Shown piece by piece: positions 1 through 10,279 of a stretch of DNA of 64,000 nucleotides (position 1 is its first letter; each line of letters opens with the position of its first letter). Both the position numbers and the translations under genes were made by a program. This stretch comes from Macropodus opercularis (Eukaryota; Chordata; Actinopteri; Anabantiformes; Osphronemidae), in the NCBI GenBank assembly GCA_030770545.1, contig CM061097.1, positions 19,176,501 to 19,240,500 on the forward strand. Reading direction: 5' to 3'. Below the pieces are notes generated by a model that saw nothing but the letters and a program-made list of their open reading frames with translations, did not search any database and was not told the origin of the DNA.

Positions 1-115
1 GTGAGGTGCTCTGCCTGTGTATGTGGCCCTGTGACAGATTGGCACCCAGTCCAGGGTAAACCCTACCTTTCTCCTGCCAGTGGGTCATGAGGTGCTCCAA
101 CGCCCCATGACCCTA
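1..115 (+). repeat. SINE 3'-part fragment
   Basis: The stretch around 29-85 (CCCTGTGACAGATTGGCACC, then a CAGTCCAGGGT core) resembles the tail of common fish tRNA-derived SINEs, which read roughly 'ccctgcgatggactggcgacctgtccaggg'. The tRNA-like head is absent, so this is a fragment running in from the left edge. The rest of 115-850 contains no recognisable gene; short open frames there have no domain signal. Confidence 0.4.
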
Positions 116-879
116 TGGGGGGTGGTGGTGGAGGGATGGAGGTCCCTCCCAAGTGGAGGGAGGGAACCTTCTCCCTCCACATCTGAGCCCCACTTAGTTC
201 CTCTCCAAGGTGATGACCTCTGATTGGGCTGTGGACACCTTCAGGGTGGTGTATGCCCACGGCTCACCGGGCCGTCACCAGTGTTGTTCGAGCTGTGATG
301 GTCACGGTGTGGGAGGTTCTTGGATGGAGCTGTACAGGCACACTGTAAGTGGCAGGTCAGTGGTGTCTTACAAACCTCTTCTTTGTTTGGAAGATACACG
401 TTAAATTCCAACTTCAACATTTTAGCTTAGCTAGGTATTTATCTATTGAGCTTCCAAATTCCAAATTCGCCTTTTTTTGCAGGTGTTTCATTTCAGTCTG
501 AGACACAACTTAGTATAACGCCCCTTTGTTGGATACCACCCGTCTGGGTGGGTTCTGACATGAGGGGGTGTCTTCAGTTGTGTCTGAGAATCAAATGTAA
601 ATACCTGGAATGAAACGCAAATCAAAATACGACCTGGTGAATTTGACATGGCACTAATTTGACTGAATTGGATATATTGGCCACCTGACAGTTGCAGTGC
701 TGTGCTGACATCTCTGCTTGGGCACCTGTTCACACCCTGATCTGAGCTCGAGCACCACGTGGCAAACGTACAGTTTCCCAAATGGACAATCTAGGGAACA
801 GCAGGACTGAGCTGTCAACTTATCGCCATCTGGTGGTGAGTTGGAGCCACTGGTGGAGGTAGAAGCCGGACAGTCTCAG

Positions 880-1870
880 TAGACCCGTAGGGGTCTGGTG
901 GCAGTGTCTAGCTGAAGCGTCCGTCAGAGGGGTCTTCAGCTCCCACCTCCGGGAGAGCTTTTACCAGATTAGAGGGAGGTTCCACCTCCATTGTCCACGC
1001 AATTGCCCGAAGCCGTGGCGACAAGGTCTCCGGTCCTCGTCGGGGCGTTGGCTGCGAAGAGCATCGGCGGGCCAAGCGTGCTGCAGCCCGAGCAAGTGTG
1101 GGGGCAAAAACTCTGACCTGGGAAGAGCTCGGGGAGGCCATGGAGGAGGACTGTTGGTCGGCTTCAAAGACATTCTGGCAAACCGTTTGGCACCTCGGAA
1201 GGGGAAAGAGGTTCTTCACCAAGGCTGTTTACAGCGGAGGTGGGGAGCTGCTGACCTTGACTGGGGCTGTCATCTAACGGTGGAAGGAATACTCTGAGAA
1301 TCTGGCCAGTGGTCGAACCTCCGATTCTGGAGGGATAATCTGGTTTTTGCCCGAGCCGTGGAACGCTGGACCAGCTCTATACAGGAGGATACTGGTTCGC
1401 ATTACCGACAGTAAGTCAGACCTGTTCCACTTGCACTGGGGCGGTTTGCAGTCGAGTGTGAAGCGGCTGGGGTGAGAATCAGACCTCAGAGTTTGAGGCC
1501 GTGGTTCTCGACCGGAAAACGGTGACGTGTCCTCTCGGTTGGGGCAGAGTTCCTGCCTCAAGTGGAGAAGCCAAGTACGTTGCGGTCTTGTTCACGAGTG
1601 CTTGCACCTATGGTCGTTACCTGCGGGTCATGGCCGAAAGAGCAGGCCGCCGGTCCTTCGCATCGAGTGGAGCCAGTTGTAAAAGCTTGTGCATCTGTTT
1701 TGGATGCCTCCTGGGTTCCTTCCAGGTCAGGTGTTCCAGGGCGGTCCTGCTGGAAGAGGCCCCGGGGAAGACCCAGGCAGGAGAGAGCATGTCTCGACTG
1801 GCCTGGGAACAGCCTTGGGACCTCAACCGGGTGATCTGGAAATGTCTGTAGCGGGGGGCTAGGGTTCGCT
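880..1870 (+). pseudogene. Decayed non-LTR retrotransposon (LINE) pol
   Basis: The + strand translates, with several stops and frame changes, to fragments typical of the region upstream of and at the end of a fish LINE pol. One is a 'QTVWHLGRGKRF..KAVYSGGGELLT' type segment at about 1170-1260, followed by 'RWKEYSENL'. At 1590-1640 is the familiar tail encoding 'CTYGRYLRVMAERA', and at 1750-1820 a Pro/Gly/Arg-rich stretch ending in 'SRLAWEQ'. The reverse transcriptase core between these is largely missing, so it is an internally deleted dead copy. I cannot assign the clade securely. Confidence 0.6.
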
Positions 1871-2062
1871 GCGGTGGTGAGCAACACAGGGGATGGCCAG
1901 GGGGCCGACACCCTGAACGTGTTCGCAGCTAACAGAGGTCAGAAGTGGGAGAGGGGGTAAGTGGGGGCTAAATTTGAAGTGCTGGGTGGAGCTAAACCCC
2001 ACCCCAGGGAAGACCCAGGCAGGAGAGAGCATGTCTCGACTGGCCTGGGAACAGCCTTGGGA
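1765..2062 (+). repeat. 56-bp exact direct repeat in LINE end
   Basis: The 56 bases at 1765-1820 recur at 2007-2062 without a visible mismatch. They encode the end of the LINE pol (…SRLAWEQPW). The spacer holds GC-rich LINE-end sequence. It looks like a local duplication or two nested insertions of the same LINE 3' end. Confidence 0.7.
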
Positions 2063-2074
2063 GGAGTTAAACTC

Positions 2075-2212
2075 CACCCTTCACCGGTCGAGGCAGACGA
2101 CCGCCCACCCTGAGCCTGGTTCTGCTGGAGGTTTCTTCCGTAAGCGGGAGTTTTTCCTCCCCACCGTCGCCTCGTGCTTGCTCAGGGACCGGTAATCAAT
2201 AAAGATTAAAAA
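2075..2212 (+). mobile_element. L2-type LINE 3' UTR fragment
   Basis: It contains the GAGGCAGACGACCGCCCACC and TCTGCTGGAGGTTTCTTCC blocks, followed by a GGGAGTTTTTCCTCCC motif. The same order occurs in the better preserved L2-type element at 6715-6800. It ends in AATAAAGATT and an A-run. No coding part remains. Confidence 0.6.
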
Positions 2213-2214
2213 AA

Positions 2215-3090
2215 ATACACTGTTTCAATGGCCCTTCTTATTCTTTTTTTCATTTGTATTTTAAATGTTCAAATGCTTCACTCAGTTCTTAAATCAATTC
2301 GTCTTTAATTCAGTTCTATTTAATATGTAAGTTGGTTCTATAGGTTAGATGTTGATTCACAGCTACACAGTGAAATGCAGTGGAACAGAATGTAGAATTT
2401 GGTCACTACGTGTAAAGTACTGGTGCAGAAACACTGCAAGTTTGACATCTTGTGACTTTTGCAAGTGTAAACCACAGTTGTTTATTTTGTGCACAAACAA
2501 GTCATGAAACAGAAAAAGTCAACAGTAAACAGTCTTGCAGAAAGCAAATCATTTTCATGATTCACTTACAACAAATGTCTCTTCTTTGGAATGATCTGGC
2601 ACCGGTTTGTTTACGTCTACCAGGGCTACGTGTGATGTCATCAATGCCACAAGGTGAAGACTGAACATAAACATTCACGTACTGTGTCTAATCCAGTTTA
2701 AAATCACATGTTCTGGTCTCACGTGAGCATCAGTGACGTTTGGATCGTTAGAGCTGTTCATTCTACAGGAAACCGGACCCGGTTTAAACTGTTGTCTGCA
2801 AAGGTTTCTGCAAATGGCTGCAGCCTGAATTTAGCTTTAAAAATCTTTGCTGTTTTTTACATAGATTGTTCATGTTTCATTGTTCTTTATTTATTACACA
2901 GCCAGTTGCCTCTGTTAAAGACGTTATATGTTGTGATTTGGTTGTTTTTTTAAATCTGAAAACAGAAAACAAACTTTTTACTCATAGACATAATTCTTTG
3001 AACGCTGTGTCTTGTGAGAAGTTAACATTTCAAATGAAATGTTTCTGCCACTGTGCACGATCTAATTAATGAAATGCAGCTGTTCACTTC
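2215..3090. other. AT-rich DNA, nothing recognised
   Basis: About 870 bases without a credible ORF, RNA gene or repeat that I can name. The open frames are short and AT-driven. It may be intergenic or intronic. Confidence 0.5.
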
Positions 3091-3094
3091 AGAA

Positions 3095-3215
3095 AACCAG
3101 TCTCCTGTTTCCTCCCACAGTCCAAATACTGTAGATGCATTCAGGTTGACCGGAGAATGTAAATTCCTCGTAGGTGTGAGTGTTTGTCTCCACATGTGGC
3201 TCCATTGATATGGGA
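3095..3215 (+). repeat. SINE mid-section fragment
   Basis: It reads 'GTTTCCTCCCACAGTCCAAA', then an 'atgcattcaggttgaccggaga' type segment and 'taggtgtgagtg'. This is the order found in the body of abundant tRNA-derived fish SINEs. The promoter head and tail are missing or too diverged to place. Confidence 0.5.
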
Positions 3216-3454
3216 TGAGATCACTATCTTTAATCAAGAGCGCAGTTTTTCAATTCAAGAGCACACTTTAACGATATAATGTTCAGATTTTGTTGCGCTT
3301 TCTCTCAAAACCCTTCCCTTGCATTCAAAATGTCTCTGCTCGCGTTCAAATCTGTATTCGTGCTCTCAGATTTCCAGTTCTCCTGCTTTAATCCTCCTTC
3401 TTGCTCTCGGTTCCTGCCGCTCGCTCTCAAAACGTCTCACGCTTGATTCTGCGT

Positions 3455-3620
3455 TGAACGACCTGAGAGGACCCTGTCAAAATGAACCAACCAATAGGAA
3501 GCCAGAGCCGCTGACCAATGACAGGATCGGTTACACTGTGGACGAGCGCTTACTTTCCCCATACAGAGCAGAAGAAAAGTGACTTTAGTCTTTCAGCCTG
3601 GACCAAGGCCAAGGGTCTCA
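3455..3620 (+). promoter_or_regulatory. CCAAT-box promoter and exon-1-like segment
   Basis: Two forward CCAAT motifs (ACCAATAGG near 3490 and GACCAATGAC near 3515) sit upstream of a short segment that ends in TCTCAG followed by a good splice donor, GTAAGAGG, at 3621. A matching acceptor (TTTTTGTATCCTAG) lies at 3927. I infer a promoter plus a non-coding first exon. No ATG that reads into the next exon was found. Confidence 0.35.
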
Positions 3621-3927
3621 GGTAAGAGGTTGTCATTTTTATGGAGCTGTTCTTACATAATGTCCAGGTTTATAGATCAGTGTGGTCACTCATGCTAACT
3701 GTTGTATGACAGTTAGCATGATGCTAACCGCGCTAATTGAATACACAAAGCAATATGCATGTCTGATTAACGTTTGGCTATGCAGCGATTTACTCCAGCT
3801 AGACAATTTAGCATTTCATCTGGGATTAATGAATAAATAAATCAGTGTATCAGTAACCTTTTCATAAGGACACTGGAAAACTGTACGGTACACCAATACA
3901 ATGTTTAACCAGCTTTTTGTATCCTAG

Positions 3928-4143
3928 GATCTACAGGAGCTTGACATAGACTGGGATATTGCCCTAGACCATGATGAGTTTCAATTACAGAGTGGAGTTG
4001 TTGGTCCAGAATTCCCCAGCCCCCTGAATGAGCAGGATATGGCTCAGCTTCAAGCATCTGTGGACCCGACAGAAGCATCAGACTCCCATGGTTGTGATAC
4101 TTATATTCGCTGTCTTCATATGTTTCAGTGACCCAGTATCATG
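3928..4143 (+). pseudogene. Possible coding exon, acidic protein remnant
   Basis: After an acceptor AG at 3926-3927 the frame is open for 67 codons, to a TGA at 4129-4131. It encodes a Glu/Asp/Gln-rich stretch (for example LQELDIDWDIALDHDEF). A donor-like ATG/GTAGGT follows at 4144. The composition looks like a real exon rather than random sequence, but I do not recognise the family. It may belong with the HECT/G2E3-like remnant nearby, although that lies on the other strand. Confidence 0.3.
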
Positions 4144-4502
4144 GTAGGTGTAACAACAAATGCAATGTCAGATACACTGCTCAGAGATTATAAAATACTT
4201 TATGTCACGTTTATCTGTGACATTATTTCATTAAAACTCAAAGAAGCAATGATGGTATAACATTTTATTACACGTGAACTATGAATATATAACGACATTC
4301 ACTGACAAATAAATGTGACTGTGCATAAACTTTCATGAAAACAACCACTTAATTGAGAAAAATTTGACATTTGCTTTCACTGTCAACCTGAGCTTCCAGA
4401 ACTTTACCAGTTGAATTCAAATGTTTAATATTTAAACCGTTGAGAATTCTTGTCCCTGATAAAACACTTCTATCAGGACTGCTTTGAAATCTTGATATGT
4501 TA

Positions 4503-4730
4503 TCATGTGTTGAACAGTTTATGTGATGGTGCTACTGCAAGCTGTGACAGTATCTTGTGTTCTCCAAAATGCATTTGATAGTGATGATCAAACTTCACCG
4601 TTACTTTGAAACTTTTCTTTTCTTCATGCAGGACAGGAATGTGGCCCTGCCCTGTTACCCACTGGAGAAAAGCTTTGAGAAATTGCTGCACATGCAGCTT
4701 CCTCTTTCCCTGGTCCAGTTTCATCTGCAT
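4503..4730 (-). pseudogene. HECT/G2E3-like ligase C-terminal exon, decayed
   Basis: The minus strand encodes FLQWVTGQGHIPVL, then FKVTVKFDHH and HFGEHKI. This order matches the C-terminal part of fish proteins annotated as G2/M-phase-specific E3 ubiquitin ligase-like, a HECT-like family. The conserved segment that normally follows the 'FGEHKI' block is replaced by unrelated residues and a stop, so the end is lost. It is the downstream partner of the exon at 4891-5014. In such proteins the HECT lobe transfers ubiquitin; this fragment is too short to do so. Confidence 0.55.
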
Positions 4731-4890
4731 TTAAATAAAATAATAAATAATAAAACTGAGCTGACATACACTTGTGTTATTACATAAATAAGATGAACTA
4801 GAAGCACTTAAGAGGAGATAATTATGCTATAAAAAGAGAAATAGAAGGAATGTACTTCACTGTATATTTCTAAATTGTGGAACAATTTAC

Positions 4891-5014
4891 CTTCCTCCAG
4901 TTCCTGAAGAAAATCCTGCAGGTGATTCATTAACTTCACCTCAACCTGTTCTTTGTTTGATCCGCTCTCACTGTATTGTGCCTGGCACACAGAGGCGATG
5001 AAGTCTGCATCAGC
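4891..5014 (-). pseudogene. HECT/G2E3-like ligase internal exon
   Basis: A 124-base minus-strand exon flanked by a polypyrimidine/acceptor TTCATTTGGCAG and a donor GAAG/GTAAATTG. It encodes ADADFIASVCQAQY and ends LQDFLQELEEG, as seen just before the 'QWVTGQ' segment in G2E3-like fish proteins. Exon borders and frame are intact, but upstream exons are absent and the L2-type LINE begins about 200 bases beyond its 5' side. The gene is therefore a truncated remnant. Confidence 0.55.
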
Positions 5015-5209
5015 CTGCCAAATGAAAGCAGGTAACAGTAGCTCAGTCGAATACCTGTATTTAAGCCTCACCCTTAGTCCATTTACAGAAATAACAAGAG
5101 AATGCATGTAAGGATGCAAGAGAAAAAAAGTACATTTGGGATTGTATATGTTGAGCACTTACTGTCATTTCATTTCTGACCTTGGCACAAACAATGGCTC
5201 ACAAATGAC

Positions 5210-6974
5210 AGTGTATTTAGCCATTATATTACTCAGGCCATAGAGGGTCAAGCCATCCTGTTAGATCTTAGTGCAGCATTTGATACGATAGATCACAAGA
5301 TTCTATTGCAGAGACTGGAACATAGCATTGGGATTAAAGGAAAAGCACTGGGATGGTTTAAGTCTTATCTGTTGAACAGATTCCAATTCGTCCATGTTCA
5401 TGATCAATCTTCCATCCGCACAGGAATTAGCTTTGGAGTTCCACAGGGTTCTGTGCTTGGTCCAATACTTTTCAGTCTTTACATGTCTCCCCTTGGTAAT
5501 ATTATTAGAAAACATTCTATAAATTTCCACTGCTATGCAGATGATACTCAGTTATATTTGTCCATGAAACCAGAGGAAACAAACCAATTAGTCAAACTTC
5601 AAACTTGTTTAAATGATATCAAATCCTGGATGTCCCATAACTTTCTCCAACTGAATTCAGATAAAACTGAGGTTATTATAATTGGTGCTAAAAACCAGAG
5701 AGACTCTTTATTGAATCAGATTATTACTCTGGATGACATAACGTTAGCTTCAAGTTCTACTGTGAGGAACCTTGGTGTCATTGTTGACCAAGATCTGTCC
5801 TTTACACCATATATTAAAGAAATCTCTAGAAACGCCTACTTCCACCTGAGGAATATTGCTAAAATTAGGAGCATCCTCTCACAGAGTGATGCTGAAAAAT
5901 TAATCCATGCATTTGTTACCTCTAGGCTTGACTACTGTAACTCGCTACTCATAGGTTGTCCCAATAACTCTTTGAAAATCCTCCAATTAATTCAAAATGC
6001 TGCAGCCAGAGTTCTGACTGGACTTAGGAAGAGAGATCACATTTCTCCAACATTAGCTTCTCTGCATTGGCTCCCTGTCAAAACTAGGATAGAATTCAAA
6101 ATTCTTCTCCTCACTTACAAAGCTCTTCATAATAAAGCTCCATCTTATCTTAAAGACCTCATCGCTCCTTATGCTCCCAACAGAACGCTTCGTTCTCAGA
6201 GCGCTGGTCTACTTGTGGCTCCTAGAGTTTCTAAATGTAGAACAGGAGGCAGAGCATTTAGCTACCAAGCTCCTCTCCTATGGAACCAGCTTCCAGTCCA
6301 GGTTCGAGAAGCAGACACCCTCTCTAGTTTTAAAACTAGGCTTAAAACCTTTCTTTTTGACAAAGCGTATAGTTAGAGATGGTTCTGGTCACCCTGAACC
6401 ATCTCTTAGTTAAGCTGCTATAGACTTAGACTGCTGGGGGACGTCCTTTATTGACTGAGCTCTTTTTTCTCTTTTTCTTCTATCCACTAACATGCCTCCA
6501 TTTCCACATGTGACTAACTTTGTCCCCTTTCTCTCCTAGTTGTGCTTCTCCCCTTCTGTCTCTCTCTATCCTCATCTACAGGTATCATCAGACTCAGAGT
6601 CGTGTGTCTCCAGTGTTCAGTTGCTGGTCCAACCATCCTGCCTGTGTTCTGTTGCTGCTTGTTTTTTTGCTGTGGTTGTGTCCTTTTCTCTCTTCTCTAT
6701 CCCCTCACCCCAACCGGTCAAGGCAGATGGCCGCCCACACTGAGCCTGGGTCTGCTGGAGGTTTCTTCCTCGTTAGAGAGGGAGTTTTTCCTCTCCGCTG
6801 TCGCTATTTAACTGTACAATTTATCGATTGGCTACAATTAAAAGCTTGCTCTATGTGGGAATTGTTGGGTTTAGTTGTGTAAGGTCTTAAAACCTTACTT
6901 GTAAAGTGCCCTGAGATAACTGATGTTGTGAATTGGCGCTATATAAATAAAGTTGAATTGAATTGAATTGAATC
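5210..6974 (+). mobile_element. L2/Maui-type LINE, 5'-truncated
   Basis: A non-LTR retrotransposon copy whose RT reading frame is open from the left truncation (about 5222) to the stop at 6376. It is followed by a ~600-base 3' UTR and ends in GGCGCTATATAAATAAAGTT plus tandem TTGAA units at 6952-6974. That tail is typical of fish L2/Maui elements. Two further copies of this 3' end lie at 23757-24405 (-) and 41812-42180 (+). Confidence 0.85.
5222..6376 (+). CDS. LINE reverse transcriptase, C-terminal part
   Basis: Encodes the RT half of an L2-type ORF2; the endonuclease and N-terminal RT region are lost by 5' truncation, so there is no native start. Visible RT motifs in order are LLDLSAAFDTIDHKIL (motif A, catalytic Asp), GVPQGSVLGPILF (motif B), CYADDTQL (motif C, catalytic Asp pair) and LQLNSDKTEVIIIG (motif D). 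A thumb and C-terminal region follow, with SRLDYCNSLL and LHWLPV. There are no stops in about 385 codons, so the insertion is young or lightly mutated. It cannot transpose alone. Confidence 0.85.
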   Translation, partial: HYITQAIEGQAILLDLSAAFDTIDHKILLQRLEHSIGIKGKALGWFKSYLLNRFQFVHVHDQSSIRTGISFGVPQGSVLGPILFSLYMSPLGNIIRKHSINFHCYADDTQLYLSMKPEETNQLVKLQTCLNDIKSWMSHNFLQLNSDKTEVIIIGAKNQRDSLLNQIITLDDITLASSSTVRNLGVIVDQDLSFTPYIKEISRNAYFHLRNIAKIRSILSQSDAEKLIHAFVTSRLDYCNSLLIGCPNNSLKILQLIQNAAARVLTGLRKRDHISPTLASLHWLPVKTRIEFKILLLTYKALHNKAPSYLKDLIAPYAPNRTLRSQSAGLLVAPRVSKCRTGGRAFSYQAPLLWNQLPVQVREADTLSSFKTRLKTFLFDKAYS

Positions 6975-7284
6975 CTTTATGTGGAGCAGAATTGGGAGCA
7001 GCCTCACATGTGCATAGAGGACAATGCACTGTTTTTATTAATAAATCACAAACTTTTAACAAATCAGTTAATCAAAAATATAATTGCATAATAAAACATT
7101 AACTACTGGGTAATGTAATGTCTAATGTACATTTACATTTTCAATTTGAATGTAAAATGTGAAATTATTATTAAATTCTCATCAGGCTGGAAAGGTCTTA
7201 CATCAGTAGCTACATAATAGAATATGACTCTCGTTTTCCACCTGACGTCTAACCAAGCTACATAGTTCTCTAAGGGCATTCACT
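6975..7284. other. Spacer, nothing recognised
   Basis: AT-rich sequence between the LINE tail and the ERV1 leader, without an ORF or repeat I can name. Confidence 0.5.
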
Positions 7285-7706
7285 ATTGTTAGAGGATGGG
7301 TGGAGTGTGAGAGTCACCCATTGACGCAGAAAACGTGTGACCGGGGGAAACCTGACGGTGTTAACGCAACCCGGCCACGCGAACTATACGAAGGGTGAAT
7401 TAAGGAAACTGTGGGTTATTAGGAGAATCCAAGTCAGAAGTTTCACTGTCTAGGTTGCGGGGCTCGGATTCTCACATTAAGTTTTAAACAGTAGGACTGA
7501 GCCAAAATTGAAATCGCTGCTCACGTTTTCAGCCACACCCGCAGGTGATAGACCTGTAGAAGCTTAGTGCAGTCGATGAACACGTGAGTTGGTAGCGGAT
7601 CGTTGACTCAGTCCAAAAGTCTATTAATAAAGTCCTAATAAAGTATATTAATAAAGGCTATTAGTAAAATCTATTAATAAAATATATTAATAAAGTTAAA
7701 GGAGAG
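7285..7706 (+). promoter_or_regulatory. ERV1 5' leader with AATAAA cluster
   Basis: Non-coding segment upstream of gag. The part near 7335-7370 resembles sequence at 50908-50945 (+) and about 27700-27730 (-). The last 80 bases consist of imperfect TATTAATAAA units containing five AATAAA hexamers (7626, 7637, 7650, 7676, 7689). The gag start follows in a good context (GGAGAGATGG). I could not identify a convincing primer-binding site. Confidence 0.5.
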
Positions 7707-9277
7707 ATGGGGAAAAGAAACAGTAAGCCCCTTTTGGAGGGGGACACGAAGTTCATGGCATCGTTAGATCCACAACATGTTAAGTGGATCGGCGAGTGGA
7801 GAGAAAGATATGAATTTAGTGGCAAATTAGTGCCTGACGATTGTCATAACCTTCTGTCTAAGTTAGATAAAAAGATGACAAAAGAGAAGGGAAAACGCAA
7901 AGAAAAATTACAAAGACAGTGGTTGACAGCCGCAGAGTGGAAAAAGCAAGCAGTGAAGAGACAAGGACAGATAAAGGAAAAAAAGGAGAAACAGGCGGCA
8001 TTACAAGCAGCAGCTCTTGTGGAACCAGATGAAGAATCAGTGCGAGGGAAGGCACTGAGAGAACAACGGAGGAGAGAACAGGAAGCGAGAGAGGCCAGAG
8101 AGAGGCTTGCAACTCGTTTGGCGGAGTTAGATGAACAGACCAAGTCAGTGGGAGAAGGAGCAGCTGCAGTGACTTCTCCAGTAGCGTCACATACGAGGGG
8201 AAAGGAAGAGAAGAGTGAGAAATTAAAATCCAAAACAGCCAGCGTAATGTGTCTGCACAATATCCAGATCTTACAAATATCAAATTAACCTATGGGTTAG
8301 ATAATGATGATGAATGTGAGGATTGTGATCCAATGCCAGATCCTCTGACCCCTGGGCCAGACCAGGTGTTTCCCATGATTGAGGTAGCTAATCCGAATTA
8401 TGGAGTAGGGGCAGAAGGAAGAACCATACGAGTTTATCGACCGTGGACAGAAGCAGACTGTAGTGAAGCTTGCAAAGCATTAGGTGACCCCACAGTTGAC
8501 CCCGAACAATGGATTGAAAAACACAAACAATTAGTTGACTCCTTCAGTCTGAACGGTTGGGAAGTTACACAGACATTTAGGAAATGCCTTTTGTTTAACT
8601 GGGGACGTGTGAGAGGACAATTCACAGGGAAAGCAGCAGACGGTTCCTGGCTCGCAGCCAATAGTGCTGCTCTGACAGCACAGAGGGAGGCAGTCTATGG
8701 AGAAATAAGAAGAATATGGAGAGCACGACCAGACTATATAAAAATTGCCCAGTGTCGCCAGAAAGAAGGGGAGGATGTGTATGAATACAGGGAACGTTTA
8801 GAAAACGTCTTTAAAACACACAGTGGCCTTCCAGAAGATCAGACACCTGACTCAGCCTATCAGAACCAGCTAAAACAGGCGTTATTAGCAGGATTTAGAG
8901 ACCCAATCTCAGATCTAATCAGAAAACATAATGTAAATTATACTACTGACTCCGTTCACCAAATTATGAACTTTGCCAGACATGCGAGCGAAGTATTAGC
9001 TAAGAAAAAGAAAAATGTTGAAACTGCAACCGTATTCTGCTTATTTGGAGCAGATGATAACTCAGAAGCAGAAGTGTTTTTCCAAGGGTCCTCCGGTAGA
9101 GGCCGAGGGGGGTTTAGAGGTCGTGGTCGGGGTAGAGGAGGTCCACCTAAGCATGATCGCTGTTACATTTGTGACAAGCCAGGACACATGGCCAGAACCT
9201 GCCCCGAGAACCCCAGAAAGCAACAACAGAGGCCTGCAGAGTACAATAAACCAAACCCATTTAATCCTAATAATTGA
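7707..9277 (+). pseudogene. ERV1 gag (frame-broken)
   Basis: Structural polyprotein. The N-terminal part (7707-8288) begins MGKRNS, a possible myristoylation signal. It is Lys/Glu/Arg-rich with a likely coiled coil near residues 85-150. The capsid/nucleocapsid part continues in another frame from about 8249. It has a major-homology-like stretch, QCRQKEGEDVYEYRERL, near 8750-8800, an Arg-Gly-rich run at about 9096-9146, and one CCHC zinc knuckle, CYICDKPGHMARTC, at about 9161-9202. The frame changes near 8245-8285, so no single gag protein is made. It ends at a TGA at 9275-9277. Confidence 0.8.
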
Positions 9278-10264
9278 CTAGGCCCGCAGGAGAGTTCACC
9301 AGACATGGACAGACCTGATGATTTTTTAGATCTCACTTGTGTAATAGAAACATTAGTAGCACAGACCGGTAATAAGAACACTCCCACCAGAACCTTGACA
9401 GTAGAAGGTCGCCACATTGTTTTCTTATGTGATTCAGGAGCAGACCGCACAGTTTTAAAAGAGCACGTTGAGGGAGTTTCCGCTTCAAACGACCGTATTT
9501 TTGTGCAATCAGCAAACGGCAGAATAACATCAAGTGCAGTGTCTAAACCTGTGTCTGTAAAAGATCTTCAGCCTAACTTAGAAATAACAGCACCTGTAGT
9601 AATGTGTCCAGCGTGTCCAGTGAACCTCTTAGGGCGAGATCTAATGATAAAATTACATATTTCCGTCGTACCCACCTCAAAAGGAATGGTGGCTATAGGA
9701 AAAGATGAAGCAGTGTCTACATATCCCCTATTAGCCAGTGGGATACCACAATATTATTGGTCTTTAGATTTCCCAAATCCAGACCCGGGGAAAATAGGGA
9801 AAGAATTATTAAAACTGGCCGACAGTAGCCAATCAGGAGACTATGTCTCTATGTCTCCAAGCGACATGCATGTTACCCTCTGGTACAAACATGACCCAGG
9901 GTCAGATCACCAATATGATAAGCTGGTGAATGACTCTGGACCCCAACGTGTAACGTTACAACATTATTACACTGATGGCAACGAAACACCAGCCTGTGAC
10001 GTTGTATTGACAGATAAAGCTTTTAAGCTGTTTAAAAATCATGGCTCACAGCCGCATGTCTCTGTGACCAGAGACCCCCAGCACAAATGGGAGTTTCTAG
10101 GCCCGTGGTTGAAAGAGACAATGAGACACACACACTGGAGGCCAGAGCCTGGTCAAGACGGGTGGGAAATTAATCACACCCGAGACAGATGGAGAAAACC
10201 GTTAAGCTGGGTGGTGACGCTCACACCACACACCCACTTAGAGAGTTTTTATGAGTCTGAATGA
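9278..10264 (+). pseudogene. ERV1 protease plus His-x-Ser/Thr domain
   Basis: This frame is the same as that of the second gag part and is separated from it only by TGA followed by CTAG. Counting from the first ATG (9305), an aspartic protease signature lies at residues 39-50 (VFLCDSGADRTV) and a LLGRDLM segment at 108-114. A region of about 140 residues follows that is not typical between retroviral protease and RT. It has HVTL at 189-192 and HVSV at 251-254. Paired H-x-[ST]-x motifs are the mark of 2H phosphoesterases, but this is inference only. An in-frame TGA at 10262 separates it from RT. Confidence 0.65.
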
Positions 10265-10279
10265 CAGCCATGCCCAATA

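Noticed and set aside
4632..4787. Plus-strand exon after the acceptor TTCTTCATGCAG
   Set aside because: The minus strand of the same bases gives a recognisable HECT/G2E3-like product, while the plus frame (DRNVALPCYPLEK...) matches nothing. The pyrimidine run is the complement of a Lys-rich codon stretch.
7580..7612. Primer-binding site at TTGGTAGCGGATCG
   Set aside because: The complement does not continue into a normal tRNA T-arm (no TTCRA motif at the right place), and no LTR end precedes it.
7844..8283. Minus-strand 138- and 141-codon ORFs
   Set aside because: Antisense of the purine-rich ERV1 gag, which gives Ser/Leu/Phe-rich open frames by composition.
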